In this document: piece after piece, positions 1 through 8,682 of the stretch
How positions within the stretch are numbered: the stretch's first letter is position 1
Layout: the number at the start of each line of letters is the position of its first letter
Source: Bacteroidia bacterium
GTDB lineage: Bacteria; Bacteroidota; Bacteroidia; Flavobacteriales; Flavobacteriaceae
Reading direction: 5' to 3'
NCBI GenBank assembly: GCA_030429955.1
Contig: JAUIGO010000012.1
Location: 1 to 64,000, forward strand
DNA: 64,000 bases
Position numbers and translations under genes: made by a program
Notes under the pieces: generated by a model
What the model was told of the DNA's origin: nothing
Database searches by the model: none
Seen by the model: only the letters and a program-made list of their open reading frames with translations

Positions 1-1
1 C

Positions 2-703
2 CAAGAACGTCATGCGGTAAGCAGATTGGTTGGAGCGCCTCCAGGATATGTTGGTTATGATGAAGGTGGACAGCTCACAGAAGCGGTAAGAAGAAAACCT
101 TATTCGGTTGTATTGCTAGATGAAATTGAAAAAGCACATCCTGATACCTTTAATATTTTATTACAAGTATTAGATGAAGGACGATTAACAGATAACAAAG
201 GTCGTGTAGCTGATTTTAAAAACACCATTATTATCATGACCTCAAACATGGGAAGTGATATTATACAAGAGCGTTTTGAAGCTACAAAAGATATTGAATC
301 GGCTATGGAAGCCGCAAAAATTGATGTCCTTGCCCTTTTAAAACAAAGTGTAAGACCTGAATTTTTAAACCGAATTGACGATACCATTATGTTTACACCT
401 TTAACCAAGGAAAACATAAAAGACATTGTAGGTTTACAGTTAAAATCAGTTGCTAAAATGATTGCACAGCAAGGCATTACCTTTGATGCAACACAAGAAG
501 CTATTGAGTATTTAGCTAAAAAAGGTTACAATCCCGAATATGGAGCACGTCCTGTAAAACGTGTGATTCAGAAAGAAGTTCTTAATGAATTGAGTAAAGA
601 AATATTAGCCGGAAAGGTTACAACAGACAGTATTATTCTATTAGATGCCTTTGATGATGAACTCGTTTTTAGAAATCAAGCAGATCTTGTAGAAGAATTG
701 TAA
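2..703 (+). CDS. clpB: ATP-dependent disaggregase ClpB, C-terminal part (5' truncated by window)
   Basis: This is the end of a Hsp100 disaggregase that works with DnaK/DnaJ to pull proteins out of aggregates in the cytoplasm. The reading frame is open from base 2, so the gene begins outside the window; about 233 codons are visible. They cover the second AAA+ module: pore loop GYVGYDEGG, Walker [12 protein letters not shown], sensor 1 IIMTSNMGS, the [10 protein letters not shown] arginine-finger region, and the sensor-2 [10 protein letters not shown] stretch in the small C-terminal domain. ClpB is preferred over ClpC because the tail and pore loop look ClpB-like, although the N-terminal and middle domains that would settle this are not visible. 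A hairpin terminator follows. Confidence 0.93.
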   Translation, partial: QERHAVSRLVGAPPGYVGYDEGGQLTEAVRRKPYSVVLLDEIEKAHPDTFNILLQVLDEGRLTDNKGRVADFKNTIIIMTSNMGSDIIQERFEATKDIESAMEAAKIDVLALLKQSVRPEFLNRIDDTIMFTPLTKENIKDIVGLQLKSVAKMIAQQGITFDATQEAIEYLAKKGYNPEYGARPVKRVIQKEVLNELSKEILAGKVTTDSIILLDAFDDELVFRNQADLVEEL

Positions 704-744
704 CAATTTGTTTTTTTTACAGTCTTATAATTGGTTGGTTAGTT

Positions 745-785
745 GAAGCAACGTGATTCTTTTTTTAAGATGAACGTTGCTTTTT
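745..785 (+). terminator. Probable intrinsic terminator after clpB
   Basis: AAGCAACGT (746-754) can pair with ACGTTGCTT (774-782). The 19-nt loop can fold further (TCTT/AAGA), and a T-run follows. It lies 42 bases after the clpB stop. The rest of 786-915 is A+T-rich and shows nothing I can name. Confidence 0.55.
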
Positions 786-933
786 CATTTTTAAATGTTG
801 CTTTTTTATGTTCTAAATAAAGAATGATCTGTAGTGCAATTAAACCATAAAAAAATATAAAAATTAAATATCAAATCTAAATTTTAAAACTATCCGTATA
901 TTAGTTATAGCCTAAATGTTAAAATTGTTCCCA

Positions 934-1599
934 ATGCAAATCCAAACCTACTTTGAGCACACACTATTAAAGCCAACTGCAACCAGAAAAGATATAAAAC
1001 AGCTTTGCGAAGTCGCAATACAATACAACTTTCATTCTGTTTGTGTTAGTAGCAGTAATATTTTTACTGCAAAAAGCTATTTACTAAAAGGCAATGTAAA
1101 AATATGTTCTACTGTAGGTTTTCCATTTGGTAACTCATCTACTGCATCAAAGGTTGCTGAAGCAAAAAAGGCCATTGAAGATGGCGCGCAAGAAATTAAC
1201 ATGGTCATTAATCTGGGTATGCTAAAGAACCAGAACTATGTTGGCGTTTATAAAGACATTCGTGATGTAAAACTGGCAATAGGCAAAATACCATTACACG
1301 TTACTATTGAAATAAGTGAACTTGCAAAAAATGAAATACTTAGAGTATGTCAAATTTGTATTGATGCCAAAGCAGATTTTATTAAGACCTCTTCAGGATT
1401 TTCAAAAAGTGGAGCAACACTTATAGCTGTAAAAATGATAAAGAAGACCGTTAAAGGTCAACTAAAAATAAACGCATCAATTGGCATAAAGGACTTTGAA
1501 ACCGTTTTAAAGTACATTGATGCTGGAGCAGACAGAATAGGAAGTTCATTTTCAGTAAAGATCATGGAAGAAATGATTCATCAAGAAATCGATATTTAA
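934..1599 (+). CDS. DeoC-like aldolase paralogue with altered active site
   Basis: This protein has the fold signature of deoxyribose-phosphate aldolase ([36 protein letters not shown]) and aligns end to end with the canonical DeoC at 2462-3130. Numbered from ATG 934, the Schiff-base lysine is present (K151 in DFIKTS). The aspartate of EIDMV is Asn (N89, EINMV) and the second catalytic lysine of KASGGIR is Asn (N180, NASIGIK). The phosphate-site segments also differ: SSGIAI has become SFSVKI and GGIR has become IGIK. ATG 934 was chosen because it matches the N-terminal length of the other copy; an in-frame ATG at 916 is possible. The frame is intact, so a changed function is as likely as decay. 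Normal DeoC activity looks unlikely. The terminator at 1623-1661 follows. Confidence 0.85.
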   Translation: MQIQTYFEHTLLKPTATRKDIKQLCEVAIQYNFHSVCVSSSNIFTAKSYLLKGNVKICSTVGFPFGNSSTASKVAEAKKAIEDGAQEINMVINLGMLKNQNYVGVYKDIRDVKLAIGKIPLHVTIEISELAKNEILRVCQICIDAKADFIKTSSGFSKSGATLIAVKMIKKTVKGQLKINASIGIKDFETVLKYIDAGADRIGSSFSVKIMEEMIHQEIDI

Positions 1600-1622
1600 A
1601 AGAGATTATCATGATTAAGCAC

Positions 1623-1661
1623 AAAAAAAACCTGTGAAATCTCACTTCACAGGTTTTTTTT
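1623..1661. terminator. Bidirectional intrinsic terminator
   Basis: CCTGTGAA (1631-1638) and TTCACAGG (1646-1653) form a perfect stem around a 7-nt loop. Eight A's precede the stem and eight T's follow it, so it works on both strands. It lies between the convergent deoC-like and ompW-like genes and probably ends both transcripts. Confidence 0.9.
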
Positions 1662-1679
1662 GTTTAAGTAAAGGTACAA

Positions 1680-2303
1680 CTAAAATTTCATACCAATACC
1701 TAAACCAACAATTAAAGGGTTGATATCAACTTCAACTGGAAGAACACCTTCACCAGTATCAACTTTAACATCTGTACTTAATAACAGTTTTTTAAGATCT
1801 AAATTCAAAAACCATTTATCGTTTAAGTTATAATCCAATCCTGCTTGAAAAGAAAATCCAAAACTATTGTCATACTCCATATCTGCCACATCTCCTTCAT
1901 CTACTCCGTAAAAGAAGGTGTAGTTAATACCAGCTCCAATATAAGGCTTAAAATCACCTGAATAAAAGTGATATTGTAGGTTTAGGGTTGGAGGCAGTAA
2001 CCACACGTGACCTAAATCTACATCTGCATCTTCTACTTCAACATTGTGTTTTGCTGTACCAAGTATTAGCTCAGCAGCAAGATTTTTATTAAAGAAATAA
2101 GTAAAATCCAATTCAGGTACAAATGCTGTTGAAATAGCTACATCAGCATCATCAATATCATCACCTGCTGAAGGGATAACACTGATTATTCTAAATCTCG
2201 CTTGCCATTTTGAGTAGTCCTGATTTTCTGTATTATCATCCTGTGCATTAATAAAAGTAAATGCAAAACAGGCTAAAAGTAACGTAAAAATTGTTTTTTT
2301 CAT
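1680..2303 (-). CDS. OmpW-family outer-membrane beta-barrel protein
   Basis: This is a 207-residue outer-membrane protein. It has a Sec signal peptide (cleavage after about residue 20, ...INAQ), then a mature part of alternating hydrophobic strands. The segments LLPPTLNLQYHF and KPYIGAGINYTFF are typical of the OmpW family, and the protein ends in phenylalanine, as expected of a beta-barrel for BAM-dependent assembly. OmpW-type barrels are small channels for hydrophobic molecules; the substrate here is unknown. The gene faces the deoC-like gene and shares the terminator at 1623-1661. It is divergent from deoC, and its promoter sits inside a long inverted repeat (2305-2355). Confidence 0.82.
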   Translation of the reverse strand: MKKTIFTLLLACFAFTFINAQDDNTENQDYSKWQARFRIISVIPSAGDDIDDADVAISTAFVPELDFTYFFNKNLAAELILGTAKHNVEVEDADVDLGHVWLLPPTLNLQYHFYSGDFKPYIGAGINYTFFYGVDEGDVADMEYDNSFGFSFQAGLDYNLNDKWFLNLDLKKLLLSTDVKVDTGEGVLPVEVDINPLIVGLGIGMKF

Positions 2304-2304
2304 G

Positions 2305-2355
2305 ATTATATGGTTTTAAATTTTAGCAAATTTAAGGCTGATAAAACCATATGAT
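2305..2355 (-). promoter_or_regulatory. ompW promoter box bracketed by an inverted repeat
   Basis: On the minus strand, TAAATTTG (2327-2334) matches the Bacteroidetes -7 box TANNTTTG perfectly and would give a leader of about 17 nt. Arms ATTATATGGTTTTA (2305-2318) and TAAAACCATATGAT (2342-2355) are inverted with one mismatch in 14 and enclose the box. No good -33 TTG lies at the right distance; the outer arm occupies that place. The arms could be operator half-sites or could fold in the mRNA leader. Confidence 0.5.
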
Positions 2356-2416
2356 TATGACAAAAGTCATTGTTTGAAAGTTATTTTTATTCGCATCTTG
2401 TAACAAATAAAAATCC

Positions 2417-2445
2417 TTGCTTATATTCAAAAAAATGTAACTTTA
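2417..2445 (+). promoter_or_regulatory. Candidate deoC-deoD promoter
   Basis: TTG (2417-2419) and TAACTTTA (2438-2445, one mismatch to TANNTTTG) are 18 nt apart, within the usual range for the Bacteroidetes primary sigma factor. The start codon follows at 2462. The last base of the -7 box is off consensus. Confidence 0.35.
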
Positions 2446-2461
2446 CACTTTATTTGTTTTC

Positions 2462-3130
2462 ATGAAATCACTTAATTTATACATAGATCATACATTACTT
2501 AAGCCCACTGCTATTAAAGAGGATATTATACAGTTATGCAATGAAGCTAAACAGCATAATTTTTATTCGGTTTGCATAAACAGTTGCTACGTTACATTGG
2601 CAAAAAAGCATTTACAAGGCTCTGATGTAAAAGTGTGCAGTGTCATAGGTTTTCCTTTAGGAGCGATGAGTACAGAAGCCAAAGTATTTGAGACAAACCA
2701 AGCCTTAAAAGATGGTGCAGATGAAATAGATATGGTCATGAATATTGGCTTTTTAAAAAGCAAGGATTTTGATGCTGTATGGAAAGATATTGAAGCTGTA
2801 AAAAACGAGATGCCCAACAATGTTTTAAAGGTAATACTTGAAACCTGTTATTTAGAAGAACTGGAAATAATTAAAGCCAGCGAACTTGCCATACAAAGCG
2901 GAGCCGATTTTATTAAAACCTCAACAGGTTTTGGTTCTGGAGGAGCTACCAAACACGATGTAAAACTCATGAAAAAAGTCGCTGAATCTTACAACACTAA
3001 AATAAAAGCTTCAGGAGGCATAAGAGATTACAAAACAGCTTTGGAATTTATTAATCTTGGTGTGGAACGCTTAGGTGTTTCCTCAGGAATTGCTATTATG
3101 AATGGCGAAAAATCTGAATCAGATTATTAA
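2462..3130 (+). CDS. deoC: Deoxyribose-phosphate aldolase
   Basis: This enzyme splits 2-deoxyribose 5-phosphate into glyceraldehyde 3-phosphate and acetaldehyde in the cytoplasm, the last step of deoxynucleoside breakdown. All catalytic residues are present: D90 in EIDMV, Schiff-base K152 in DFIKTSTGF, and K182 in IKASGGIR, together with the GSGGAT and GVSSGIAI phosphate-site loops. The length of 222 residues is normal. It sits 11 nt upstream of deoD, so the pair is very likely one nucleoside-salvage operon. It is the intact counterpart of the altered copy at 934-1599. Confidence 0.95.
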   Translation: MKSLNLYIDHTLLKPTAIKEDIIQLCNEAKQHNFYSVCINSCYVTLAKKHLQGSDVKVCSVIGFPLGAMSTEAKVFETNQALKDGADEIDMVMNIGFLKSKDFDAVWKDIEAVKNEMPNNVLKVILETCYLEELEIIKASELAIQSGADFIKTSTGFGSGGATKHDVKLMKKVAESYNTKIKASGGIRDYKTALEFINLGVERLGVSSGIAIMNGEKSESDY

Positions 3131-3141
3131 AACAAAAAAAT

Positions 3142-3840
3142 ATGAGTGTACATATAGAAGCCAAAAAAGGCGACATTGCCGAAACTATTTTATTACCTGG
3201 AGACCCTTTAAGGGCTAAGTGGATTGCCGAAACATTTTTAGAAAACCCTGTTTGTTTTAACAGGGTACGCAATATGTTTGGATACACAGGAACTTATAAT
3301 GGCAAAAAAGTATCTGTAATGGGAACAGGAATGGGAGTTCCGAGCATTTCAATTTATGCACATGAGCTTATAAATGAGTTTGGTGTGAAAAATTTAATAC
3401 GCGTTGGCAGCGCAGGTTCTTATCAAAAAGAAGTGAAAATTCGTGATGTAGTTCTTGCTATGGCAGCATCTTCAAATTCTGGTGTAAACGAATTGCGCTT
3501 TGGAGGTGCAGATTATGCTCCTACTGCTAGTTTTGAGTTATTTATTAAAGCTGTTGAAATTGCAAAAAGAAAGCAGATAGACATAAAAGCTGGCAATGTA
3601 TTTACTAGCGATGAGTTTTATGCTGATGATTTTGAAAGCTACAAAAAGTGGTCGAAATTTGGAGTGCTTTGCGTAGAAATGGAAGCGGCAGGTTTGTACA
3701 CAGTAGCTGCAAAACACAACGTCAACGCACTTGCTATTTTAACCATTTCAGATTCATTGGTTTCTGGCGAACGCACTACAAGCAAAGAACGAGAAACCAC
3801 TTTTAAAGGCATGGTTGAAATTGCTTTGGAGTTGGCTTAG
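3142..3840 (+). CDS. deoD: Purine-nucleoside phosphorylase, DeoD type
   Basis: This enzyme cleaves purine (deoxy)ribonucleosides with phosphate to give the base and (deoxy)ribose 1-phosphate. The 232-residue protein is colinear with the hexameric E. coli enzyme: H4 in VHIEA, phosphate-binding arginines in GDPLRAK and FNRVRNM and IRVGS, nucleoside-binding VEMEAAG, and the catalytic pair D204 (TISDS) and R217 (KERETTF) at the same numbers as in E. coli. Its sugar product would need a phosphopentomutase, not seen here, to reach DeoC. It is cotranscribed with deoC by position. Confidence 0.95.
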   Translation: MSVHIEAKKGDIAETILLPGDPLRAKWIAETFLENPVCFNRVRNMFGYTGTYNGKKVSVMGTGMGVPSISIYAHELINEFGVKNLIRVGSAGSYQKEVKIRDVVLAMAASSNSGVNELRFGGADYAPTASFELFIKAVEIAKRKQIDIKAGNVFTSDEFYADDFESYKKWSKFGVLCVEMEAAGLYTVAAKHNVNALAILTISDSLVSGERTTSKERETTFKGMVEIALELA

Positions 3841-3931
3841 TTCATTTTTTGAATTAAAAACATAATTTATCATTTCAATTCCTTAATTGACAAAAAATAG
3901 ATTAATTTTAATCTCCAAAAAATAACAAAAC

Positions 3932-4453
3932 ATGAAACAGCTTCTTTCTTTACTCCTAGTCATCACCTTAACATTTACATCTTGTGCTCAAGAAAAAGAA
4001 ACAGAAGCACCAGCAGAAACCTCTACCTTTTATTTTATTCGTCATGCTGAAAAAGATAGAACCAATATGGATGATAGAGATCCAAAACTAAAAGAAGAAG
4101 GTCTTTTACGAGCTGCTAAATGGAGTTTGGTGTTGCAAAATGTACTCTTTGACGCTGTGTATTCAACCGATTATAATCGTACCAAACAAACAGCACAACC
4201 AACAGCAGAAAAAAACGGATTGGGATTAACCTTATATGATCCTAGTAATATAGATGGCAAAGCGTTTTTAGAATCCAATAAAGGGAAAACTGTTCTTGTA
4301 GTTGGCCATAGCAATACAACACCTGCTTTTGTAAATGCGGTACTGGGTGAGCAAAAGCATCAAGATATGGCTGATGACAATAATGCCAACTTATACATTG
4401 TCACTATATCACCTTCTGGTGTAATGAGTGATATTGTTTTAGTTGTTGACTAA
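3932..4453 (+). CDS. Histidine-phosphatase-family lipoprotein (SixA/phosphoglycerate-mutase fold)
   Basis: An N-terminal signal ending in the lipobox TFTSC (C18) predicts a membrane-anchored lipoprotein. The rest is a small histidine-phosphatase domain. RHAEK carries the phospho-accepting histidine, YSTDYNRTKQTA the conserved arginine region, and VVGHSNT the second histidine. At 173 residues it has the short SixA-like size without a cap domain, so its substrate (phosphoprotein or small phosphomonoester) cannot be read from the sequence. It converges with the next gene, with 2 nt between the stop codons. Confidence 0.82.
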   Translation: MKQLLSLLLVITLTFTSCAQEKETEAPAETSTFYFIRHAEKDRTNMDDRDPKLKEEGLLRAAKWSLVLQNVLFDAVYSTDYNRTKQTAQPTAEKNGLGLTLYDPSNIDGKAFLESNKGKTVLVVGHSNTTPAFVNAVLGEQKHQDMADDNNANLYIVTISPSGVMSDIVLVVD

Positions 4454-4455
4454 AA

Positions 4456-5193
4456 TTATTTAACAACAATATTTTCAAGCTCAATCTTAGAAAGTAATTT
4501 TAAGCTGCTAGATTCAAAGGCTTTATCCAAGCCTAACAAATCCATGTTAGCATCTTCCGATTTGTAATTGTTATAATCTACAAATCGCAAACCATTAACT
4601 ATGCGTTCATTGTAAGCCTCTCTAAATCGGATGCCAACACCATCATCTTCAATGTATGAATAGGCTATATAATCGGCTTTAAAGGTTTCGGCATCTATCC
4701 AATAAACAAATACATCTTCATAATCTTCGCCTCCACCTTCTTGACTAAACGTCACTTTGATTTTATGGTATACCTTATTTTTAATAGACACTTCTCCCAA
4801 GCTACTTTTATTTACAGCAGCATCATTCAGTCCATAAGGCAACAAAGCAAAATAATGTACGGAATTTACTGAAGCAGTGTATTTTACAGCCATGCTGTCC
4901 GGAATTTCAGCCAATTCATCATTTACATATCGTTGAAAACCATCGTTATTCAATACATCTTTTATGGTACCAATGGAATCTTGAAATTGACGTTCGTATT
5001 GAAATTTACCACCTTCTCTTACGGAACGATAATGCATATCTCTAAAATCAAAATCTATTTCTGCATTTAAGTATTTATCTCCTCCTGAAACTTCAATAGT
5101 TTTATCTACAACGTCTTGAGCTGTTAATGGCGTTTCTGTTTTACAAGCCACGATCAATAGGCAAATGGCTACAATATATATTAATTTCTGCAT
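4456..5193 (-). CDS. Hypothetical lipoprotein, DUF6503-like
   Basis: This is a 245-residue lipoprotein with the lipobox LLIVAC (C17). The mature part begins TAQDVVDKTIEVSGGDKY, followed by alternating strands with many aromatic residues (DFDFRDMHYRS, VYWIDAETFKADY, GLRFVDYNNYK). This resembles the LolA-like, lipid-carrier type architecture of flavobacterial proteins I recall as DUF6503, but that assignment is from memory. There is no catalytic motif. The function is unknown; it is probably on the periplasmic side of the envelope. The gene is divergent from smpB. Confidence 0.7.
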   Translation of the reverse strand: MQKLIYIVAICLLIVACKTETPLTAQDVVDKTIEVSGGDKYLNAEIDFDFRDMHYRSVREGGKFQYERQFQDSIGTIKDVLNNDGFQRYVNDELAEIPDSMAVKYTASVNSVHYFALLPYGLNDAAVNKSSLGEVSIKNKVYHKIKVTFSQEGGGEDYEDVFVYWIDAETFKADYIAYSYIEDDGVGIRFREAYNERIVNGLRFVDYNNYKSEDANMDLLGLDKAFESSSLKLLSKIELENIVVK

Positions 5194-5263
5194 GAATACT
5201 GAGTTTATAATCTTGTCGTAAAATTAATCAATTCATAACATTTTATGGCTTAATAAAATTATG

Positions 5264-5271
5264 TAGTTTTG
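5264..5271 (+). promoter_or_regulatory. -7 promoter box of smpB, next to the start codon
   Basis: TAGTTTTG is a perfect TANNTTTG match and ends only 6 nt before ATG 5278. The predicted transcript would begin at or within a few bases of the start codon. No clear -33 TTG was found. Confidence 0.45.
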
Positions 5272-5277
5272 AATGCG

Positions 5278-5736
5278 ATGAAAAACACAGTTAACATAAA
5301 GAACAAAAAAGCCAAATTTGAGTATGAAATACTTGATAAATATACTGCTGGCATTGTGTTAACTGGAACTGAAATCAAATCCATAAGAGACAGTAAAGCA
5401 TCAATAGCAGAGAGTTTTTGCGAGTTTAATGAGCAAGGCGAACTTTTTGTAATCAATATGACGATTCAAGAATATGTTTATGGCAATTATTACAATCATG
5501 CACCTAAAGCTGAGCGTAAGTTGTTGCTGAACAAACGTGAACTCAAAAAGCTTGAAAAAGAAGTCAGAAATGTAGGGTTAACTATTGTTCCGTTGCGTTT
5601 ATTTATTAATGAAAAAGGCTACGCAAAGCTTGAAATAGCTTTAGCTAAAGGAAAAAAGCTATACGATAAACGTGATACTATTAAAGATCGCGACAACAAA
5701 CGTAACTTAGACAGGATTAAGAAAAATTTCAAATAA
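5278..5736 (+). CDS. smpB: SsrA-binding protein SmpB
   Basis: SmpB binds tmRNA and delivers it to stalled ribosomes for trans-translation. The protein shows the family order: [22 protein letters not shown], then GTEIKSIR, the tmRNA-binding beta-barrel with [15 protein letters not shown], and the basic tail with [16 protein letters not shown] that folds in the ribosomal A site. ATG 5278 is preferred; three extra in-frame codons upstream would need TTG at 5269, which lies inside the promoter box. The length of about 152 residues is normal. The tmRNA gene itself is not in the window. Confidence 0.95.
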   Translation: MKNTVNIKNKKAKFEYEILDKYTAGIVLTGTEIKSIRDSKASIAESFCEFNEQGELFVINMTIQEYVYGNYYNHAPKAERKLLLNKRELKKLEKEVRNVGLTIVPLRLFINEKGYAKLEIALAKGKKLYDKRDTIKDRDNKRNLDRIKKNFK

Positions 5737-5851
5737 CTTTAAGATACTTCTAACAGGCTTTCGAACGTTTAATACTTATGTTTGAACAATTGCAGGCAAC
5801 TTTTAAATTAAAAAAAGCGTCTGTTACAAGATAACCATCAATCAACCATAG

Positions 5852-8329
5852 ATGATAAAAAAAGTACTTCTCCTACTCGCAATTTGTATTAATACAGTCG
5901 CCTTTTCGCAAATTATGGGAAGTGTAAAAGACGCTAAAAACGAAACCTTAGCCTTTGTTAATATTTATGTTGAAGGCACGTATAAAGGGACCACAAGTAA
6001 TGATGATGGTAACTACGAACTTAATGTTACAGAGAAAGGCACTTACACCATTGTTTTTAAGTTTTTAGGCTTTAAAACCGAAAAGAAAACCATTGACATT
6101 AGTTCATTCCCTTATGAGCTGAACGTCACGCTTCAAGAAGAAAACCTATCTCTTGATGAAGTGGTCATAAACTCTAACGAAAATCCTGCAAATCGCATTA
6201 TTAGAGCTGCTATTGATAATAGAAAGCTCATGCTTGAGAAAATTGCAGAGTTTAAAGCCGATTTCTATTCTCGTGGTCTCATCAAAATAGAGGACGTTCC
6301 TGAGAAAATATTAGGTCAAGAAGTTGGCGATCTTGAAGGCAGTCTAGATTCTACCAGAAGTGGTATCATTTATCTTTCAGAAACCATATCGAAAATAGAT
6401 TTTAAACGTCCTGATAATTTAAAAGAAAAAATCACAGCTTCAAAAGTAAGTGGTAACGATAATGGCTTCAGTTTTAATACAGCAATGGATGTTGACTTCA
6501 ATTTTTACAACAACACCATTGAACTTGGCAACCAGATTGTCTCGCCAATTGCAGATTATGCCTTTAACTATTATCGTTACAAATTGGATGGTGTGTTTTA
6601 TGACGATAAAGGCAATCTCATCAATAAAATAAAAGTGATTCCAAAGCGTGAAAACGATCGTATTTTTTCTGGGACTATTTACATTGTTGAAGACCAATGG
6701 TCTATTTATGCTTTAGAATTGGATATTACAGGACAGCAAGCACAAATTCCAGTAGCAGATGTCATTTCATTGACACAAACCTTTAGCTACTCTGAAGCAG
6801 AACAATTTTGGGTACTTATGTCTCAGCAAATTGATTTTACGTATGGCATGTTTGGTATTACAGGAGAAGGACGTTTTTCGGCAGTGTATAGCAATTATGA
6901 TTTCAACCCAAATTTTGATAAAAAGACCTTTGGCAAGGAAATATTATCCTTTGAAAACGAAGCCAATAAAAAAGATTCAACCTTTTGGAACACCATTAGA
7001 CCAATTCCTCTAACCAAAGAAGAAACTAATGATTATGTGGTAAAAGACAGCATTCAGATTGTTAGAAAATCTAAAACCTATTTAGATTCTATTGATGCCA
7101 AAAGCAACCGCTTTAAAATCACTGATATCATTTCTGGTTACGACCATCAAAACACTTATAAAGACAAATACTTCAGCATTAGTGGTCCGCTTGCTGGCAC
7201 AAGTTTTAATACAGTGCAAGGGTTTAACAATAACATGAGAGTGTTTTTCAGGAAAAACTATGACGAGTTTAGAAACTATCTAGCTCTTTACGGAACTGTA
7301 GGTTATGGTTTAAGCGATAAACGACTTAGGGGAACTGTAACAGTGACATACAAATTCAATGATATTAACGACCAAATTGTTGGTATTTCTGGAGGTGTCA
7401 TTGCGCAACAGTTTAATAATAATGCCATTTCGCCACTAATAAATTCGGTTAGCACTTTATTTTTTGAAGACAATTACATGAAACTTCATGAAACATCGTA
7501 CGTGCAATTAAACTTTTCGAGGGAAATTTTTAATGGCTTAAACCTGTATTCCAATTTAAGTTTCCAACGCAGGAAACCATTGTACAATACGACTGATTAT
7601 GTCACCATTAATGAAGAAGATGATGCTTACACAAGTAACAATCCTTTAGATGAAACGGCCTTTGGTAGCGCTCCTTTTGAAACGCATAACATAGCCAAGT
7701 TAAATCTCACGGCAAGAATACGTTTTGGACAGAAATACTTTAGTTATCCAGACAGTAAGTTTACAGTACCTAATGACAACTATCCAACGGTGTTTTTAAG
7801 TTACGAAAAAGGCTTTGCATCTAGCGTTGATGATTATAATTACGACCAATTACAACTGCGTTTAGCACAAGGCTTTAACATAGCTAACAAAGGTAATTTT
7901 CAATACAATATTAAAGCAGGAAAGCTATTTAATGCCGAAGATATTGCCTTTACAGACTACCAACATTTTAATGGTAACCAAACACGTATTGGCACTTCAA
8001 GCAACTACCTAAATGTATTTAACAACTTGCCTTATTACGAGTTGAGTACCAACAACCAATACTTGGAGTTTCATGCAGAGCATGATTTTAAAGGCTATAT
8101 TTTGGGTAAAATCCCTTTACTAAATAAGCTCAATTACAATTTGGTAATAGGCACACATACGTTGGCTACACCAAACCACAAACCATATCAAGAATATAGT
8201 ATTGGTATTGATAATATTGGTTTTAAAAAGTTTCGATTTTTACGATTGGATTATGTGCGTTCTTACCAAAACGGATTTAAAAACGATGCGGTTGTTTTTG
8301 GCTTAAAGTTTTTGAATTTTATTGATTAA
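5852..8329 (+). CDS. DUF5686 outer-membrane protein with carboxypeptidase-regulatory-like domain
   Basis: This 825-residue protein has a signal peptide (about 1-19, ...VAFSQ). A CarboxypepD_reg-like beta-sandwich spans about 22-100 (MGSVKDAKNETLAFVNIYVEGTYKGT split by the usual NVTL and LDEVVI boundary). A long DUF5686 region of beta strands reaches the C-terminus (RFLRLDYV ... KFLNFID), typical of a large outer-membrane barrel. The N-terminus is like that of SusC/TonB-dependent receptors, but I see no TonB box or plug motif. The family is common in Bacteroidetes and has no established transport substrate. It precedes the polysaccharide locus and is probably transcribed separately. Confidence 0.82.
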   Translation: MIKKVLLLLAICINTVAFSQIMGSVKDAKNETLAFVNIYVEGTYKGTTSNDDGNYELNVTEKGTYTIVFKFLGFKTEKKTIDISSFPYELNVTLQEENLSLDEVVINSNENPANRIIRAAIDNRKLMLEKIAEFKADFYSRGLIKIEDVPEKILGQEVGDLEGSLDSTRSGIIYLSETISKIDFKRPDNLKEKITASKVSGNDNGFSFNTAMDVDFNFYNNTIELGNQIVSPIADYAFNYYRYKLDGVFYDDKGNLINKIKVIPKRENDRIFSGTIYIVEDQWSIYALELDITGQQAQIPVADVISLTQTFSYSEAEQFWVLMSQQIDFTYGMFGITGEGRFSAVYSNYDFNPNFDKKTFGKEILSFENEANKKDSTFWNTIRPIPLTKEETNDYVVKDSIQIVRKSKTYLDSIDAKSNRFKITDIISGYDHQNTYKDKYFSISGPLAGTSFNTVQGFNNNMRVFFRKNYDEFRNYLALYGTVGYGLSDKRLRGTVTVTYKFNDINDQIVGISGGVIAQQFNNNAISPLINSVSTLFFEDNYMKLHETSYVQLNFSREIFNGLNLYSNLSFQRRKPLYNTTDYVTINEEDDAYTSNNPLDETAFGSAPFETHNIAKLNLTARIRFGQKYFSYPDSKFTVPNDNYPTVFLSYEKGFASSVDDYNYDQLQLRLAQGFNIANKGNFQYNIKAGKLFNAEDIAFTDYQHFNGNQTRIGTSSNYLNVFNNLPYYELSTNNQYLEFHAEHDFKGYILGKIPLLNKLNYNLVIGTHTLATPNHKPYQEYSIGIDNIGFKKFRFLRLDYVRSYQNGFKNDAVVFGLKFLNFID

Positions 8330-8682
8330 TTGTGGGAAAAATCGCTTTTCCATATACTATCCATGGAGTAGCTATGACCTTAATTTATTTAAGGCACATC
8401 CTTGACCCGTCCTATGACCCGTCCTAAAATAACTATACAGGTTATTAAATAAATACAGACCATATTCAAACCTTTTTTAGGGAATAAGGGAAGCTGAATT
8501 AGGTTTAATTTTTAAACAAATGGATTTTGGGTTGTAAGTAATGTGCCTAATTATGTATTTTAGGGGCAGTGTAATAGGTTGTGCTATAAATGAAAGATTT
8601 GTTATTAAGTTTAAGCGCAATCTTAAGCATTGATTATTTGCCTTTTATTTATTTGAGTGAACAGAAAATTAAAACTAAATTA
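8330..8682 (+). other. Gap between the DUF5686 gene and the first glycosyltransferase
   Basis: About 350 nt lie here if the first glycosyltransferase starts at ATG 8683. The stretch holds a 12-mer tandem duplication (8403-8426) and otherwise A+T-rich sequence. I could not find a good TTG/TANNTTTG promoter pair. An in-frame ATG at 8590 exists but would add 31 residues that do not belong to the family. Confidence 0.5.
8403..8426 (+). repeat. Two tandem copies of a 12-mer
   Basis: TGACCCGTCCTA occurs twice back to back (8403-8414 and 8415-8426). It is much more G+C-rich than its surroundings. No function is evident. Confidence 0.8.

Noticed and set aside
100-477. Minus-strand open frame of 125 codons opposite clpB
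   Set aside because: It lies fully antisense to a conserved, clearly coding gene and shows no domain or signal of its own.
8590-8682. N-terminal extension of the first glycosyltransferase
   Set aside because: The added residues precede the normal GT2 start and look like translated spacer.
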